Assembly: GCA_024683255.1 (NCBI GenBank)
Contig: JAIKYL010000027.1
Span: 1-8,736 of the forward strand
DNA: 8,736 bases
Reading direction: 5' to 3'
Origin: Bacteroidales bacterium
GTDB lineage: Bacteria > Bacteroidota > Bacteroidia > Bacteroidales > UBA932
The translations under genes were made by a program, and so were the position numbers. Below, in pieces: positions 1 through 6,446 of the stretch. The notes under the pieces were generated by a model. That model did no database searches. It had not been told where the DNA came from and saw nothing but the letters and a program-made list of their open reading frames with translations. The stretch's first letter is position 1, and each line of letters opens with the position of its first letter.

Positions 1-1462
1 TCCGGACGGCGGCACCGCCGGTATGGCCGGTCTGGAAGAGCTCCGTACTGCGCTTTTGGAATTCCGCAAGAGCGGTAAGGCTGTGGTTGCCTTTCTGGAG
101 GCCCCCGGCAACGGCGGCTATTACCTGGCAACGGCGGCCGATAAGATTTATCTCAGCAGCTATCATGGCGCCACGTACCAGATGTTCGGCCTCAGCAGCC
201 AGCAGTTCTTCCTGAAGGACATTCTGGAGAAACTGGGGGTGAACGTGCAGCTCATCCGTCACGGAAAGTACAAGAGTGCCGGCGAAATGTTCATCCGTTC
301 CTCTTCATCGGCCGAGAACCGGGAGCAGTACCAGGCCATGATAGACGCTTCCTGGAAGACTTTCTCCAGCGCCATCGCCCAGGCCCGCGATATCTCGGAA
401 GAGGAGTTCAACGATATCATTGACAACCTTAAGCTGGTACTCCCGGAAGACTTTCTGAAGTATGGTCTGGTGGACGAACTGATGGACCGCGAGACCCTGG
501 TGAACAAGCTCTGCACGCTGGCCCAGGTGGATAAGCGGGATAACCTTCATCTGGTGGCGCTTCCGGATTATGTCCAGGCCAAGGTGAACAAATTGCCCGG
601 CCGGGCCAATGTGGCCGTGCTCTTTGCCGAAGGAGACATTGTGGAAGGGAAGGGCCAGAATCTCTCGGCCGACAGCTATGTGCAGGTGATTGACGCCCTC
701 CGGAAAGACAATTCCGTGAAAGCCGTTGTGCTCCGCGTGAATTCTCCCGGCGGCAGCGTGATGGCTTCGGAGAAGATCCGCAGCGAACTGGACCTCCTGG
801 GCCGTGAAAAGCCCCTGGTGGCCTCTTACGGAGACTATGCCGCTTCCGGCGGATACTGGATTTCCTGCGGCTGCAGCCGGATTTTTGCCGATGCTACCAC
901 CCTCACCGGCTCCATCGGCGTGTTCTCCATGATTCCGGAGTTCTCCAAAGTATCCAAGAAGATTGGCGTGGGCGTGGAAACCGTTTCCTCCAACAAGCAC
1001 GGAGACATCCTTTCCCTCATGGAACCCTTTGACGCCGAAGAGACTGCGTACATGCAGGCCAGTGTGGAAGATATTTACGACCGCTTTGTGAGTCTGGTAG
1101 CCACCAGCCGCGGCATGGAGCCTTCCCGCGTGGACGAAATCGCCCAGGGACGCGTCTGGGTGGGTACGGATGCTTTGGAAATCGGCCTTGTAGACGAGAT
1201 TGGAACGCTTAAGGATGCCATTGCCTATGCGGCTTCCCAGGCCGGCCTTTTGTATGAGGAGGACTACAGGGTGCTCTCTTACCCTGCCGTTCCCACTCCC
1301 ATGGAGGAAGTAATGTTTATGCTGGGGTCCTTCCAGGAAGAGCCCACAGTCCTGGCCGATACGCCGTTTGAACCCATGGCCCGTTCCCTGAAGGGCCTTC
1401 TGAAGGACAACCAGCCCAGCGCTGTGTATGCCCGCATGCCTTATTATCTGGAAATCAAGTAA
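1..1462 (+). CDS. sppA: Signal peptide peptidase SppA, 67K type (5' partial)
   Basis: Membrane-bound serine protease of family S49 that degrades cleaved signal peptides in the cell envelope. The reading frame is open to the window edge (first whole codon at base 2), so the N-terminus with the expected membrane anchor is missing. Counting from the internal ATG at 23, about 479 residues are present. The protein has the duplicated 67K layout. The first half carries the general-base lysine in the motif GKYKSAGE (Lys84, codon 272-274). The second half (from about residue 195) carries the glycine-rich VNSPGGS motif and the nucleophile in YAASGGYWIS (Ser275, codon 845-847), followed by TLTGSIGVF. 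Both members of the Ser-Lys dyad are therefore intact. Compared with E. coli SppA (618 residues), roughly 100 to 125 N-terminal residues lie outside the window. The stop codon touches the next start codon, so it is probably translationally coupled to the ManA-like gene. The family assignment is certain; only the true start is unknown. Confidence 0.95.
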   Translation, partial: PDGGTAGMAGLEELRTALLEFRKSGKAVVAFLEAPGNGGYYLATAADKIYLSSYHGATYQMFGLSSQQFFLKDILEKLGVNVQLIRHGKYKSAGEMFIRSSSSAENREQYQAMIDASWKTFSSAIAQARDISEEEFNDIIDNLKLVLPEDFLKYGLVDELMDRETLVNKLCTLAQVDKRDNLHLVALPDYVQAKVNKLPGRANVAVLFAEGDIVEGKGQNLSADSYVQVIDALRKDNSVKAVVLRVNSPGGSVMASEKIRSELDLLGREKPLVASYGDYAASGGYWISCGCSRIFADATTLTGSIGVFSMIPEFSKVSKKIGVGVETVSSNKHGDILSLMEPFDAEETAYMQASVEDIYDRFVSLVATSRGMEPSRVDEIAQGRVWVGTDALEIGLVDEIGTLKDAIAYAASQAGLLYEEDYRVLSYPAVPTPMEEVMFMLGSFQEEPTVLADTPFEPMARSLKGLLKDNQPSAVYARMPYYLEIK

Positions 1463-2401
1463 ATGGAAGAGAAGAAACTGACACCCTTAAGGTTCCTGCC
1501 GGATGTGCGGGAATTCCCCTGGGGCAGTGTGGAATATCGCCTGGCCGACCTGGGATTTGTAGATTCCATGGCCTCGGAAGGCTGGCTGGGCGGCAACACG
1601 CTCAGTGACATCATGCAGACTTACCTGGAACGCGTGGTGGGAGAAACCTCCTTTGACTGGTATGGAACCCAGTTCCCGGTGCTGGTGAAGCGGCTGGATG
1701 TGAAAGGCCGCACTTCGCTGCACGTGAACCCGGACGACGAGCCGGCCGAGCAGCGTTACGACGCCTTTGGTAAGACCGCGCTCTGGTACGTGGAGGCCTG
1801 CGGCCCGGATGCCCGGCTCTTCCTGGGCTGGAAACGGGACGTTACCGCAGCCGAATGCTACAAGGCTTGTCTGGACGGATCCGTAGAGGAACTGCTGTAT
1901 TCCGTCAAACCGGTTCCCGGAGAGAGTTATCTGGTGCTTCCGGGACAGGTGCATGCCGCCCAGGACGTGAAACTCCTTGAAATAGCCGAGGCTTCCGAAC
2001 TGGGCTTCCGCCTGTACGATTGGAATCCCGGAGACCGCGAAATCCACCTGGAAGAAGCACTGGACCTCATAGATTTCAAGGCATACAAGAAGGCCGATAA
2101 AGGGGAGGGAAACCTCCTGGCCGCAACGCCGCAGTTCACTGTCCACCAAATCCTTCTTCGGGAGGCGCTCAAGAGCCATGCCTCCGAAGAGGACTCCTTC
2201 CTCATCTATATCTGCACCAGCGGAGCCGCCACCCTCAAGGCCGAAAAGGATTATAGCCTGAAGGCCGGGGACGTGCTGCTGGTGCCCTCCGAAGTAACGG
2301 ACTTCTACCTCCTTCCCACCCAGGCCGATACCCGGCTCCTGGAGGTGCGGCTGGATCCCCGTCCGGATAATGACATTGTGTCGGAACCAGTTGAAGAATA
2401 G
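1463..2401 (+). CDS. ManA-like (type I phosphomannose isomerase family) cupin protein, metal site degenerate
   Basis: A 312-residue protein with the fold signature of bacterial type I mannose-6-phosphate isomerase, which interconverts mannose-6-P and fructose-6-P. Recognisable landmarks in order are FPWGS (18-22, for the usual WGG), TQFPVLVKRLD (69-79, catalytic-site lysine region), SLHVNPDDEPA (85-95), GKTALWYV (103-110), LPGQVHA (159-165) and FRLYDW (182-187, with the conserved Arg183). A C-terminal cupin domain covers about 220-300 (IYICTSGAATLKA, LKAGDVLLVPS). In the canonical family the metal ligands sit in QVHP, KTE and a later His. Here the first motif is HVNP (His87, Asn89) and KTE is KTA (Ala106, codon 1778-1780); only the later His164 is kept. 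The GESWE motif near the N-terminus is also absent. Isomerase activity is therefore doubtful. It could be a diverged isomerase using other ligands, or a sugar-phosphate-binding pseudoenzyme. It starts at the base after the sppA stop. Confidence 0.75.
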   Translation: MEEKKLTPLRFLPDVREFPWGSVEYRLADLGFVDSMASEGWLGGNTLSDIMQTYLERVVGETSFDWYGTQFPVLVKRLDVKGRTSLHVNPDDEPAEQRYDAFGKTALWYVEACGPDARLFLGWKRDVTAAECYKACLDGSVEELLYSVKPVPGESYLVLPGQVHAAQDVKLLEIAEASELGFRLYDWNPGDREIHLEEALDLIDFKAYKKADKGEGNLLAATPQFTVHQILLREALKSHASEEDSFLIYICTSGAATLKAEKDYSLKAGDVLLVPSEVTDFYLLPTQADTRLLEVRLDPRPDNDIVSEPVEE

Positions 2402-2407
2402 ATTCTT

Positions 2408-2797
2408 ATGGAAGAACTCCGTATTGACAAATACCTTTGGGCCATCCGTGTGTTCAAGACTCGGAGCGAAGCAACTGAGGCTTGCAAGGGTGGGAAAGTG
2501 AAGGTGGCCGGCATTCCGGCCAAGCCTTCCCGCGCCATTCAGGCCGGAGAAGTGATTCAGGTGCGCAAAGGGATTGTAACTTATACCTATAAGGTCTTGC
2601 GCCCGCTGGAAAAGAGGGTGGGTGCCAAGCTAGTTCCGGATTATGCCGAGAATCTTACGCCGGAAGAGGAGATGGAAAAGCTGAAGGCCCCGGTGGAGAG
2701 TTTCTTTGTGACGCGGGACCGTGGCGCCGGCCGTCCTACCAAGAAGGACCGCCGGGCAATGGAACAGCTCTGGGATACCCTGGAAGAGGGATTGTGA
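2408..2797 (+). CDS. hslR: RNA-binding S4 domain protein, Hsp15 (HslR) family
   Basis: A basic 129-residue protein close in length to E. coli Hsp15 (133 residues), which binds free 50S ribosomal subunits that still carry a nascent peptidyl-tRNA and helps recycle them. The S4 RNA-binding domain is at about residues 4-60: LRIDKYLWAIRVFKTRSEA opens the domain and GGKVKVAG (27-34) forms the usual strand-turn, followed by KPSRAIQAGEVIQVRKG. The C-terminal third is charged and ends in the RDRGAGRPTKKDRR motif typical of bacterial Hsp15-like proteins. The gene starts 6 bases after the ManA-like stop and is probably the last gene of the sppA operon. Its TGA stop (2795-2797) directly adjoins the TAA stop of the opposing nuclease gene. 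Confidence in the family is high; the exact ribosome role is transferred from E. coli. Confidence 0.9.
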   Translation: MEELRIDKYLWAIRVFKTRSEATEACKGGKVKVAGIPAKPSRAIQAGEVIQVRKGIVTYTYKVLRPLEKRVGAKLVPDYAENLTPEEEMEKLKAPVESFFVTRDRGAGRPTKKDRRAMEQLWDTLEEGL

Positions 2798-5626
2798 TTA
2801 CCTTCCGCAAATCATCTTGAAATCGCACCACTGGCAGGTGCGAGGATCTTCCGTACGCCGGAAGGGGACGGACGGATCTGTTAGCTCGTCCAGTTTCCGG
2901 GCCAGCTTTTCCTTGACAAGTTCACTGAAAGCGGGGCTTTCGGCCTGGTCCTTCAGCGGCTGGGTATAAAGGCGCGCTGTGCTGTAGATGCTGTTAACCA
3001 GGGTCTTGTCCTTAAACGCCGGATCCTGGTGGGCAAAATAGTCATACAGGAACAGCTGCAGGGCAATCTTGGGCCTGTCGGCCCCGGGCGGGGCAAAGAG
3101 CTTGTCGGCAACGATTTGGGCATTCTGGTCCGTGATGGCAATGTCCTCGTCCGTCACCTTGCCGGTCTTATAGTCAAGGATACGTACCTCCCCGGGGATG
3201 TAGCTGTCTATCCGGTCCACAAAACCTTTGAAGCGGAAGCCGTGGAACAGGGCTTTGCGCTTGCTTTCCAGGCCCAGGATCCGGAATCCGGCCGATCCGC
3301 TTTGGGCAAGCAGCTGCCTGTCGTGGGAGAGCGTTTCGGCCACATAGTCCAGCAGCACTTCTTCCAGCACCAGGTTGCGCCCGGTCACTTCCACCGTTTT
3401 CATTTCTTCCATCACCCGGGCCCGGATGCGCTTCCGGAGGTCTTTGCGGTCCTTCTGCATCCTTTCGATATCGGCCAGGGGTAGGAGTTTTCCCAGGTAG
3501 GGACTGTAAAGCTCCTGCATCACTTTGTGGAAAACGTTGCCCAGCATGCCGGCGTCCAGGGATTCGGCAATTTCATCGTCCCCCTGAAGCCCTTCCACCA
3601 CTTGGTAGTAGAATTTGGCGGGGCAGGCCAGATAGGCCTGCATGGCGGTGGCCGAGAGCTCTTTCTCCTTGATGATATCAATATGCTCCTGTGTCTTGGG
3701 GATTTCCGGAACACCCGTTACGGGATTCATTTCCGCGGCGGCCGTGAGATGCTTCACCGGCAGTTTGAAGTCGTATTCCAACTGCTTGATATAGCGGCTT
3801 TCTTCACCGCTTTTCACGCCTTCCGTACGGCTGTCGTACACCAGCCAGACGTTTTGCGCCCGCTGGATCATGCGGTAGAAATAGTACGCCCATACGGCGT
3901 CCTGGTACTCGTGGGTGGGCAGGCCGAAGCCTTTCCGGAGCTCCGGCGGAATGAAAGAGGAGGAGTAACTCTTGCGCGGGAAAGTGCTCTCGTTGGCGCT
4001 CAGGATCACCAGGTTCCGGAAATCCAGCGCGCGGGTTTCCAGCGGTCCCATGATTTGCAGGCCCTGCAGGGGTTCTCCCCGGAAGGGGACCGATTGCCCT
4101 TGCAGCAGGCCGTCCAGCACCCGCAGCCAGGTGGCGGGCAGCAGCGGCAGATCCATATCGGCCATCATGTTAAGGACCGTATGGTAACGCTTGGCAAAGT
4201 CCAGTTCCAGCATCATTTCCCCCTCCGGGCCCAGATGGCGTCCCAGGTAGCCCACAATGGCCGATAGATACTGCTCCAGCGCATGGTTCTGCCCTGCCGA
4301 TGCCTCTTTGGGGTCTGTGACCACCGGCCGGAAAAGCTGGTCCAGCAGGGGACCGCCTTGGAGGTCTTCCAGGGGAATGTAGTATTTGGCCTCCCGTTTT
4401 ACGGCTGCCACTTTTTCCGTCTCCTCCGGGGTGAGGATGAGGCGGAAAAGACTGGTGGAGAAGATGGCGTTCACACTCCGGTGGTAGAAATACCAGCCTT
4501 CCTCCCGTTTTCTGAGGCGCAGCTGCATTTGCCCAATAGCTTCCATTAAGGTATAAACGGCACTGTCCCGCATGGGGTAGCCCATGGTCACATTAATGCT
4601 GTCATGCTCCGGAGGGATGGAATTAAGCAGCGGCAGCAGCAGGGTCTCGTCCGGCAGCACAAAAGCCGTTTCCACCGGGTCTCCGGAGACTTCCTTGAGG
4701 ATGAGCGGCGCCAGCTTGGCCTGTCCCACGGCCGATGGAACGCTAACAACGCGGATGTCCGGTTTTCCCAGCCCTTCCGGATCCGGCACAAACACTGGCG
4801 GGAAATCTTTGACGTTCTGGGAAAGGAAAAGCGAAGACTTGTTCTGCGGGGCCTGGATTTCTTCCGATACATAGTCCCAGACAAACTGAGCCAGCTGGGC
4901 ATCCCGCATCTTCTGAAGCAGGAGCTGCTCGCAAAGGTTGAGGGCGTTCAGGCCCACGAATACATACTGCTCCGTATCCGGGAAAACGGGCTCCAGAATG
5001 TCCCGGACTGGGATTTCGCTCTTGAGCCGCTGGGCCAGGGCCCGGTATACCTTGCCTTCGTAGGCCATGCCCCGGGCGTCCAACTCCCGGTTAAAGTTTT
5101 CGTAGAGCGGAAAGAGGATATTCCAAAGACTTAGGAAACGCTCTTTTACGGGACTGGCGTTCCGGCTCTGGAAATGCGCCAGGAAACTTTCAATGGCCTC
5201 CCGCTGCCTGTCCGTGAGGTAGGAGAAGCTGTCCTGGAGGGCTTTAAAATCGGCCACATTTTGGAACAGGGCGCGAGCATCTACCAGATATTTGTCCACA
5301 TCCCCGAAATCGGCCAGCAGCAAGTCTCCCCAGAAGATGAATTCGTCCAGCGGTTCCGCCTGGGGGTAAAGATCCTTGTAGCAGTTGTAAAGCAGCATGA
5401 GCAGGCGAACGCGGTCCGTTACTTCCGTTCCGTGCACCCGGCAGAAGAAGTCGTTGATGGTATACAGCTGCGGTACGGCCAGGGGAGTGCCGCTTCTTTT
5501 CACCTGTTCCCCTAAGTATTTGCGGAAGAATACAATAGAGCGGCGGTTGGGCAGCACAAAGCAGATATGCTCCAGGTTTCCCCGGTCATAATAATACTGT
5601 GCAACTTGCCTTAGGAACGGTGTCAT
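2798..5626 (-). CDS. addB: AddB-like PD-(D/E)XK nuclease with iron-sulfur cluster motif
   Basis: A 942-residue RecB-family exonuclease, probably the AddB-type subunit of a double-strand-break-processing helicase-nuclease. The N-terminus opens with VLPNRRSIVFFRKYLG, which matches the region after the Walker A loop in AddB; no Walker A (GxGKT) is visible, so an ATPase site is not expected. A helicase-like C-terminal segment at about 520-625 contains MGPLETRALDFRNLVIL and SANESTFPR. The nuclease domain follows: a first cysteine at ACPAKFYY (Cys668), KGFVDRID, the catalytic ILDYKTGK (Asp818, Lys820), the QLFLYDY motif, and C-terminal Cys931, Cys934 and Cys940. The C-x2-C-x5-C spacing equals that of the B. 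subtilis AddB 4Fe-4S site, which holds the fold around the nuclease. The helicase partner AddA is not next to it on either side. The ATG at 5624-5626 is the start that fits the upstream promoter-like element. An alternative name is RecB-like nuclease of unknown partner. Confidence 0.85.
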   Translation of the reverse strand: MTPFLRQVAQYYYDRGNLEHICFVLPNRRSIVFFRKYLGEQVKRSGTPLAVPQLYTINDFFCRVHGTEVTDRVRLLMLLYNCYKDLYPQAEPLDEFIFWGDLLLADFGDVDKYLVDARALFQNVADFKALQDSFSYLTDRQREAIESFLAHFQSRNASPVKERFLSLWNILFPLYENFNRELDARGMAYEGKVYRALAQRLKSEIPVRDILEPVFPDTEQYVFVGLNALNLCEQLLLQKMRDAQLAQFVWDYVSEEIQAPQNKSSLFLSQNVKDFPPVFVPDPEGLGKPDIRVVSVPSAVGQAKLAPLILKEVSGDPVETAFVLPDETLLLPLLNSIPPEHDSINVTMGYPMRDSAVYTLMEAIGQMQLRLRKREEGWYFYHRSVNAIFSTSLFRLILTPEETEKVAAVKREAKYYIPLEDLQGGPLLDQLFRPVVTDPKEASAGQNHALEQYLSAIVGYLGRHLGPEGEMMLELDFAKRYHTVLNMMADMDLPLLPATWLRVLDGLLQGQSVPFRGEPLQGLQIMGPLETRALDFRNLVILSANESTFPRKSYSSSFIPPELRKGFGLPTHEYQDAVWAYYFYRMIQRAQNVWLVYDSRTEGVKSGEESRYIKQLEYDFKLPVKHLTAAAEMNPVTGVPEIPKTQEHIDIIKEKELSATAMQAYLACPAKFYYQVVEGLQGDDEIAESLDAGMLGNVFHKVMQELYSPYLGKLLPLADIERMQKDRKDLRKRIRARVMEEMKTVEVTGRNLVLEEVLLDYVAETLSHDRQLLAQSGSAGFRILGLESKRKALFHGFRFKGFVDRIDSYIPGEVRILDYKTGKVTDEDIAITDQNAQIVADKLFAPPGADRPKIALQLFLYDYFAHQDPAFKDKTLVNSIYSTARLYTQPLKDQAESPAFSELVKEKLARKLDELTDPSVPFRRTEDPRTCQWCDFKMICGR
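2823..2864. other. Two adjacent inverted repeats just inside the convergent gene end
   Basis: TCGCACC (2823-2829) and GGTGCGA (2837-2843) form a perfect 7-base stem with a 7-base loop. CTTCCG (2848-2853) and CGGAAG (2859-2864) form a 6-base stem with a 5-base loop. Both lie within the last codons of the minus-strand nuclease gene, 25 to 67 bases past the hslR stop. Neither is followed by a T-run on either strand, so they are not ordinary intrinsic terminators. The first partly reflects the repeated TGC codons of the CxxC motif. They might still slow or end convergent transcription, since there is no intergenic space for another signal. Confidence 0.3.
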
Positions 5627-5644
5627 GGCGGCCTTTGAAAGATT

Positions 5645-5657
5645 CTTTGCTAAAGTA
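5645..5657 (-). promoter_or_regulatory. Candidate Bacteroidetes -7 promoter element for addB
   Basis: Read on the minus strand this is TACTTTAGCAAAG. It matches the Bacteroidetes -7 consensus TAnnTTTG at all but one defined position, followed by CAAAG as in the ZIP promoter. It ends 18 bases before the addB ATG. No TTTG or TTG is found about 19 bases upstream, so the call rests on the -7 element and its position. Confidence 0.4.
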
Positions 5658-5680
5658 GTGATTTTTCGGGAAATTTTCGC

Positions 5681-5688
5681 TATTTTTG
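5681..5688 (+). promoter_or_regulatory. Candidate -7 promoter element for the rubrerythrin gene
   Basis: TATTTTTG is an exact match to the Bacteroidetes -7 consensus TAnnTTTG. It lies 55 bases before the rubrerythrin ATG, implying a leader of about 45-50 bases. A matching -33 TTTG is not present at the usual spacing; the nearest TTTG (5646-5649) is too far away. An activator might compensate, or the -33 is simply degenerate. Confidence 0.5.
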
Positions 5689-5690
5689 TA

Positions 5691-5711
5691 AATAGAATTT
5701 AGAATAGAATT
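5691..5711. repeat. 9-base direct repeat at the predicted rubrerythrin transcription start
   Basis: AATAGAATT occurs at 5691-5699 and again at 5703-5711, one repeat every 12 bases. The second copy overlaps a perfect palindrome AGAATTCT (5706-5713). The pair begins three bases after the -7 element, over the predicted start site and early leader. This position would suit a repressor operator. It is AT-rich, so chance repetition is possible. It does not match the PerR box well. Confidence 0.35.
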
Positions 5712-5743
5712 CTTCCAAAGTAAAACATTTAATTAATAGCCAC

Positions 5744-6298
5744 ATGAAAAAGAAATTCAGATGCCTGGTGTGCGGATACGTATACGAAGGCGAAAACCCT
5801 CCCGCAGAATGCCCTATCTGCCATGCTAAGGCAGACAAGTTCGTAGAACTGAAGGAAGAGGACGGCAAGCCCCAGTGGGCCTGCGAGCATGTCCTGGGCG
5901 TTGCCAAGGGCTGTGATCCGGAGGTTTGGGCCGGCCTGCAGGACCATTTCAAAGGAGAATGCTCGGAGGTGGGCATGTACCTGGCCATGAGCCGTCAGGC
6001 CGAAAGGGAAGGATACCCGGAAGTGGCCGATGCCTTCAAGCGTTACGCCTTTGAGGAGGCAGACCACGCCGCCCGCATCGCCGAACTCCTGGGAGAAGTT
6101 GTATGGGACACCAAGACCAACCTCAAGAAGCGCTATGAGGCAGAAGCCGGCGCCTGCGAAGGCAAGCTGGCCATCGCCAAGCGCGCCAAGGAACTGGGCT
6201 ATGATGCCATCCACGACTCAATCCATGAGATGGCTAAAGACGAAGCCCGCCACGGCGCCGGCTTCCTGGGCCTGTATAACCGCCTGTTCAAGAAATAG
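5744..6298 (+). CDS. rbr: Reverse rubrerythrin (rubredoxin domain followed by diiron domain)
   Basis: A 184-residue cytoplasmic peroxidase that reduces hydrogen peroxide to water in anaerobes. The domain order is inverted relative to classical rubrerythrin. Residues 1-36 form the rubredoxin-like FeS4 domain with Cys7, Cys10, Cys23 and Cys26 (CLVCGY, CPIC). Residues 45-184 form the ferritin-like four-helix diiron domain. Likely iron ligands are Glu72 (FKGEC), Glu105 and His108 (FEEADH), a glutamate in the third helix (Glu134 or Glu139), and Glu167 and His170 (DEARHG). The motif [21 protein letters not shown] is typical of the reverse type known from Clostridium, where electrons come from NAD(P)H through a rubredoxin reductase. 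Length is normal for the family (about 180). Compared with my memory of family members, it has additional cysteines at 47, 57 and 138. It has its own promoter element upstream and a strong terminator right after the stop, so it is probably a single-gene unit. Confidence 0.93.
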   Translation: MKKKFRCLVCGYVYEGENPPAECPICHAKADKFVELKEEDGKPQWACEHVLGVAKGCDPEVWAGLQDHFKGECSEVGMYLAMSRQAEREGYPEVADAFKRYAFEEADHAARIAELLGEVVWDTKTNLKKRYEAEAGACEGKLAIAKRAKELGYDAIHDSIHEMAKDEARHGAGFLGLYNRLFKK

Positions 6299-6313
6299 CA
6301 AAGAAGCCATCAG

Positions 6314-6344
6314 AAAAAAGCCGGGATTCAGTCCCGGCTTTTTT
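6314..6344 (+). terminator. Intrinsic terminator after the rubrerythrin gene
   Basis: GCCGGGA (6320-6326) pairs perfectly with TCCCGGC (6332-6338) around a 5-base loop. A-runs and T-runs of six flank the stem (6314-6319 and 6339-6344), so the hairpin can extend to 13 pairs and ends in a T-tract. It begins 15 bases after the rubrerythrin stop. The A-run could make it partly effective on the other strand, but no minus-strand gene ends here. Confidence 0.93.
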
Positions 6345-6393
6345 CATGTCATTCCCCATAATCAAAGCCGATTATTACGGCGAGGAAGAAAGA

Positions 6394-6424
6394 TTTGCCG
6401 ATATGCCGGAAATTGCTTAACTTG
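6394..6424 (+). promoter_or_regulatory. Promoter of the aldo/keto reductase gene
   Basis: A -33 box TTTG (6394-6397) is followed after exactly 19 bases by a degenerate -7 box TTAACTTG (6417-6424), which keeps four of the six fixed positions of TAnnTTTG. The -7 box runs into TTGCAAAG (6422-6429), which is shared with the ZIP promoter and lies 17 bases before the ATG. The spacing match supports the call despite the weak -7 box. Confidence 0.5.
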
Positions 6425-6446
6425 CAAAGAATTAGCATTATATCGT

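Noticed and set aside
305..2179. Long minus-strand open frames opposite sppA (305-1000) and the ManA-like gene (1487-2179)
   Set aside because: No family resemblance, biased composition, and both lie opposite genes with intact conserved motifs.
3527..4267. Long open frames opposite the nuclease gene (also 3029-3484 and 4604-5134)
   Set aside because: They are antisense shadows in GC-rich coding DNA, with His/Gln/Arg-rich translations and no recognisable domain, while the minus-strand gene has clear motifs throughout.
5691..5713. PerR or Fur box upstream of rubrerythrin
   Set aside because: The AT-rich repeat does not fit the TTATAAT inverted PerR pattern or the Fur hexamer array well enough to name a regulator.
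6346..6420. A 24-codon open frame (begins MSFPIIKADYYG) right after the terminator T-run
   Set aside because: It is short, its frame is also open upstream through the terminator, it has no visible ribosome binding site, and it overlaps the aldo/keto reductase promoter. It may be chance or a gene remnant; only conservation in relatives would revive it.
6030..6446. In-frame upstream extension of the aldo/keto reductase by 139 codons
   Set aside because: It overlaps the rubrerythrin coding end and reads through the intrinsic terminator and the promoter. The conserved enzyme begins at the ATG at 6447.
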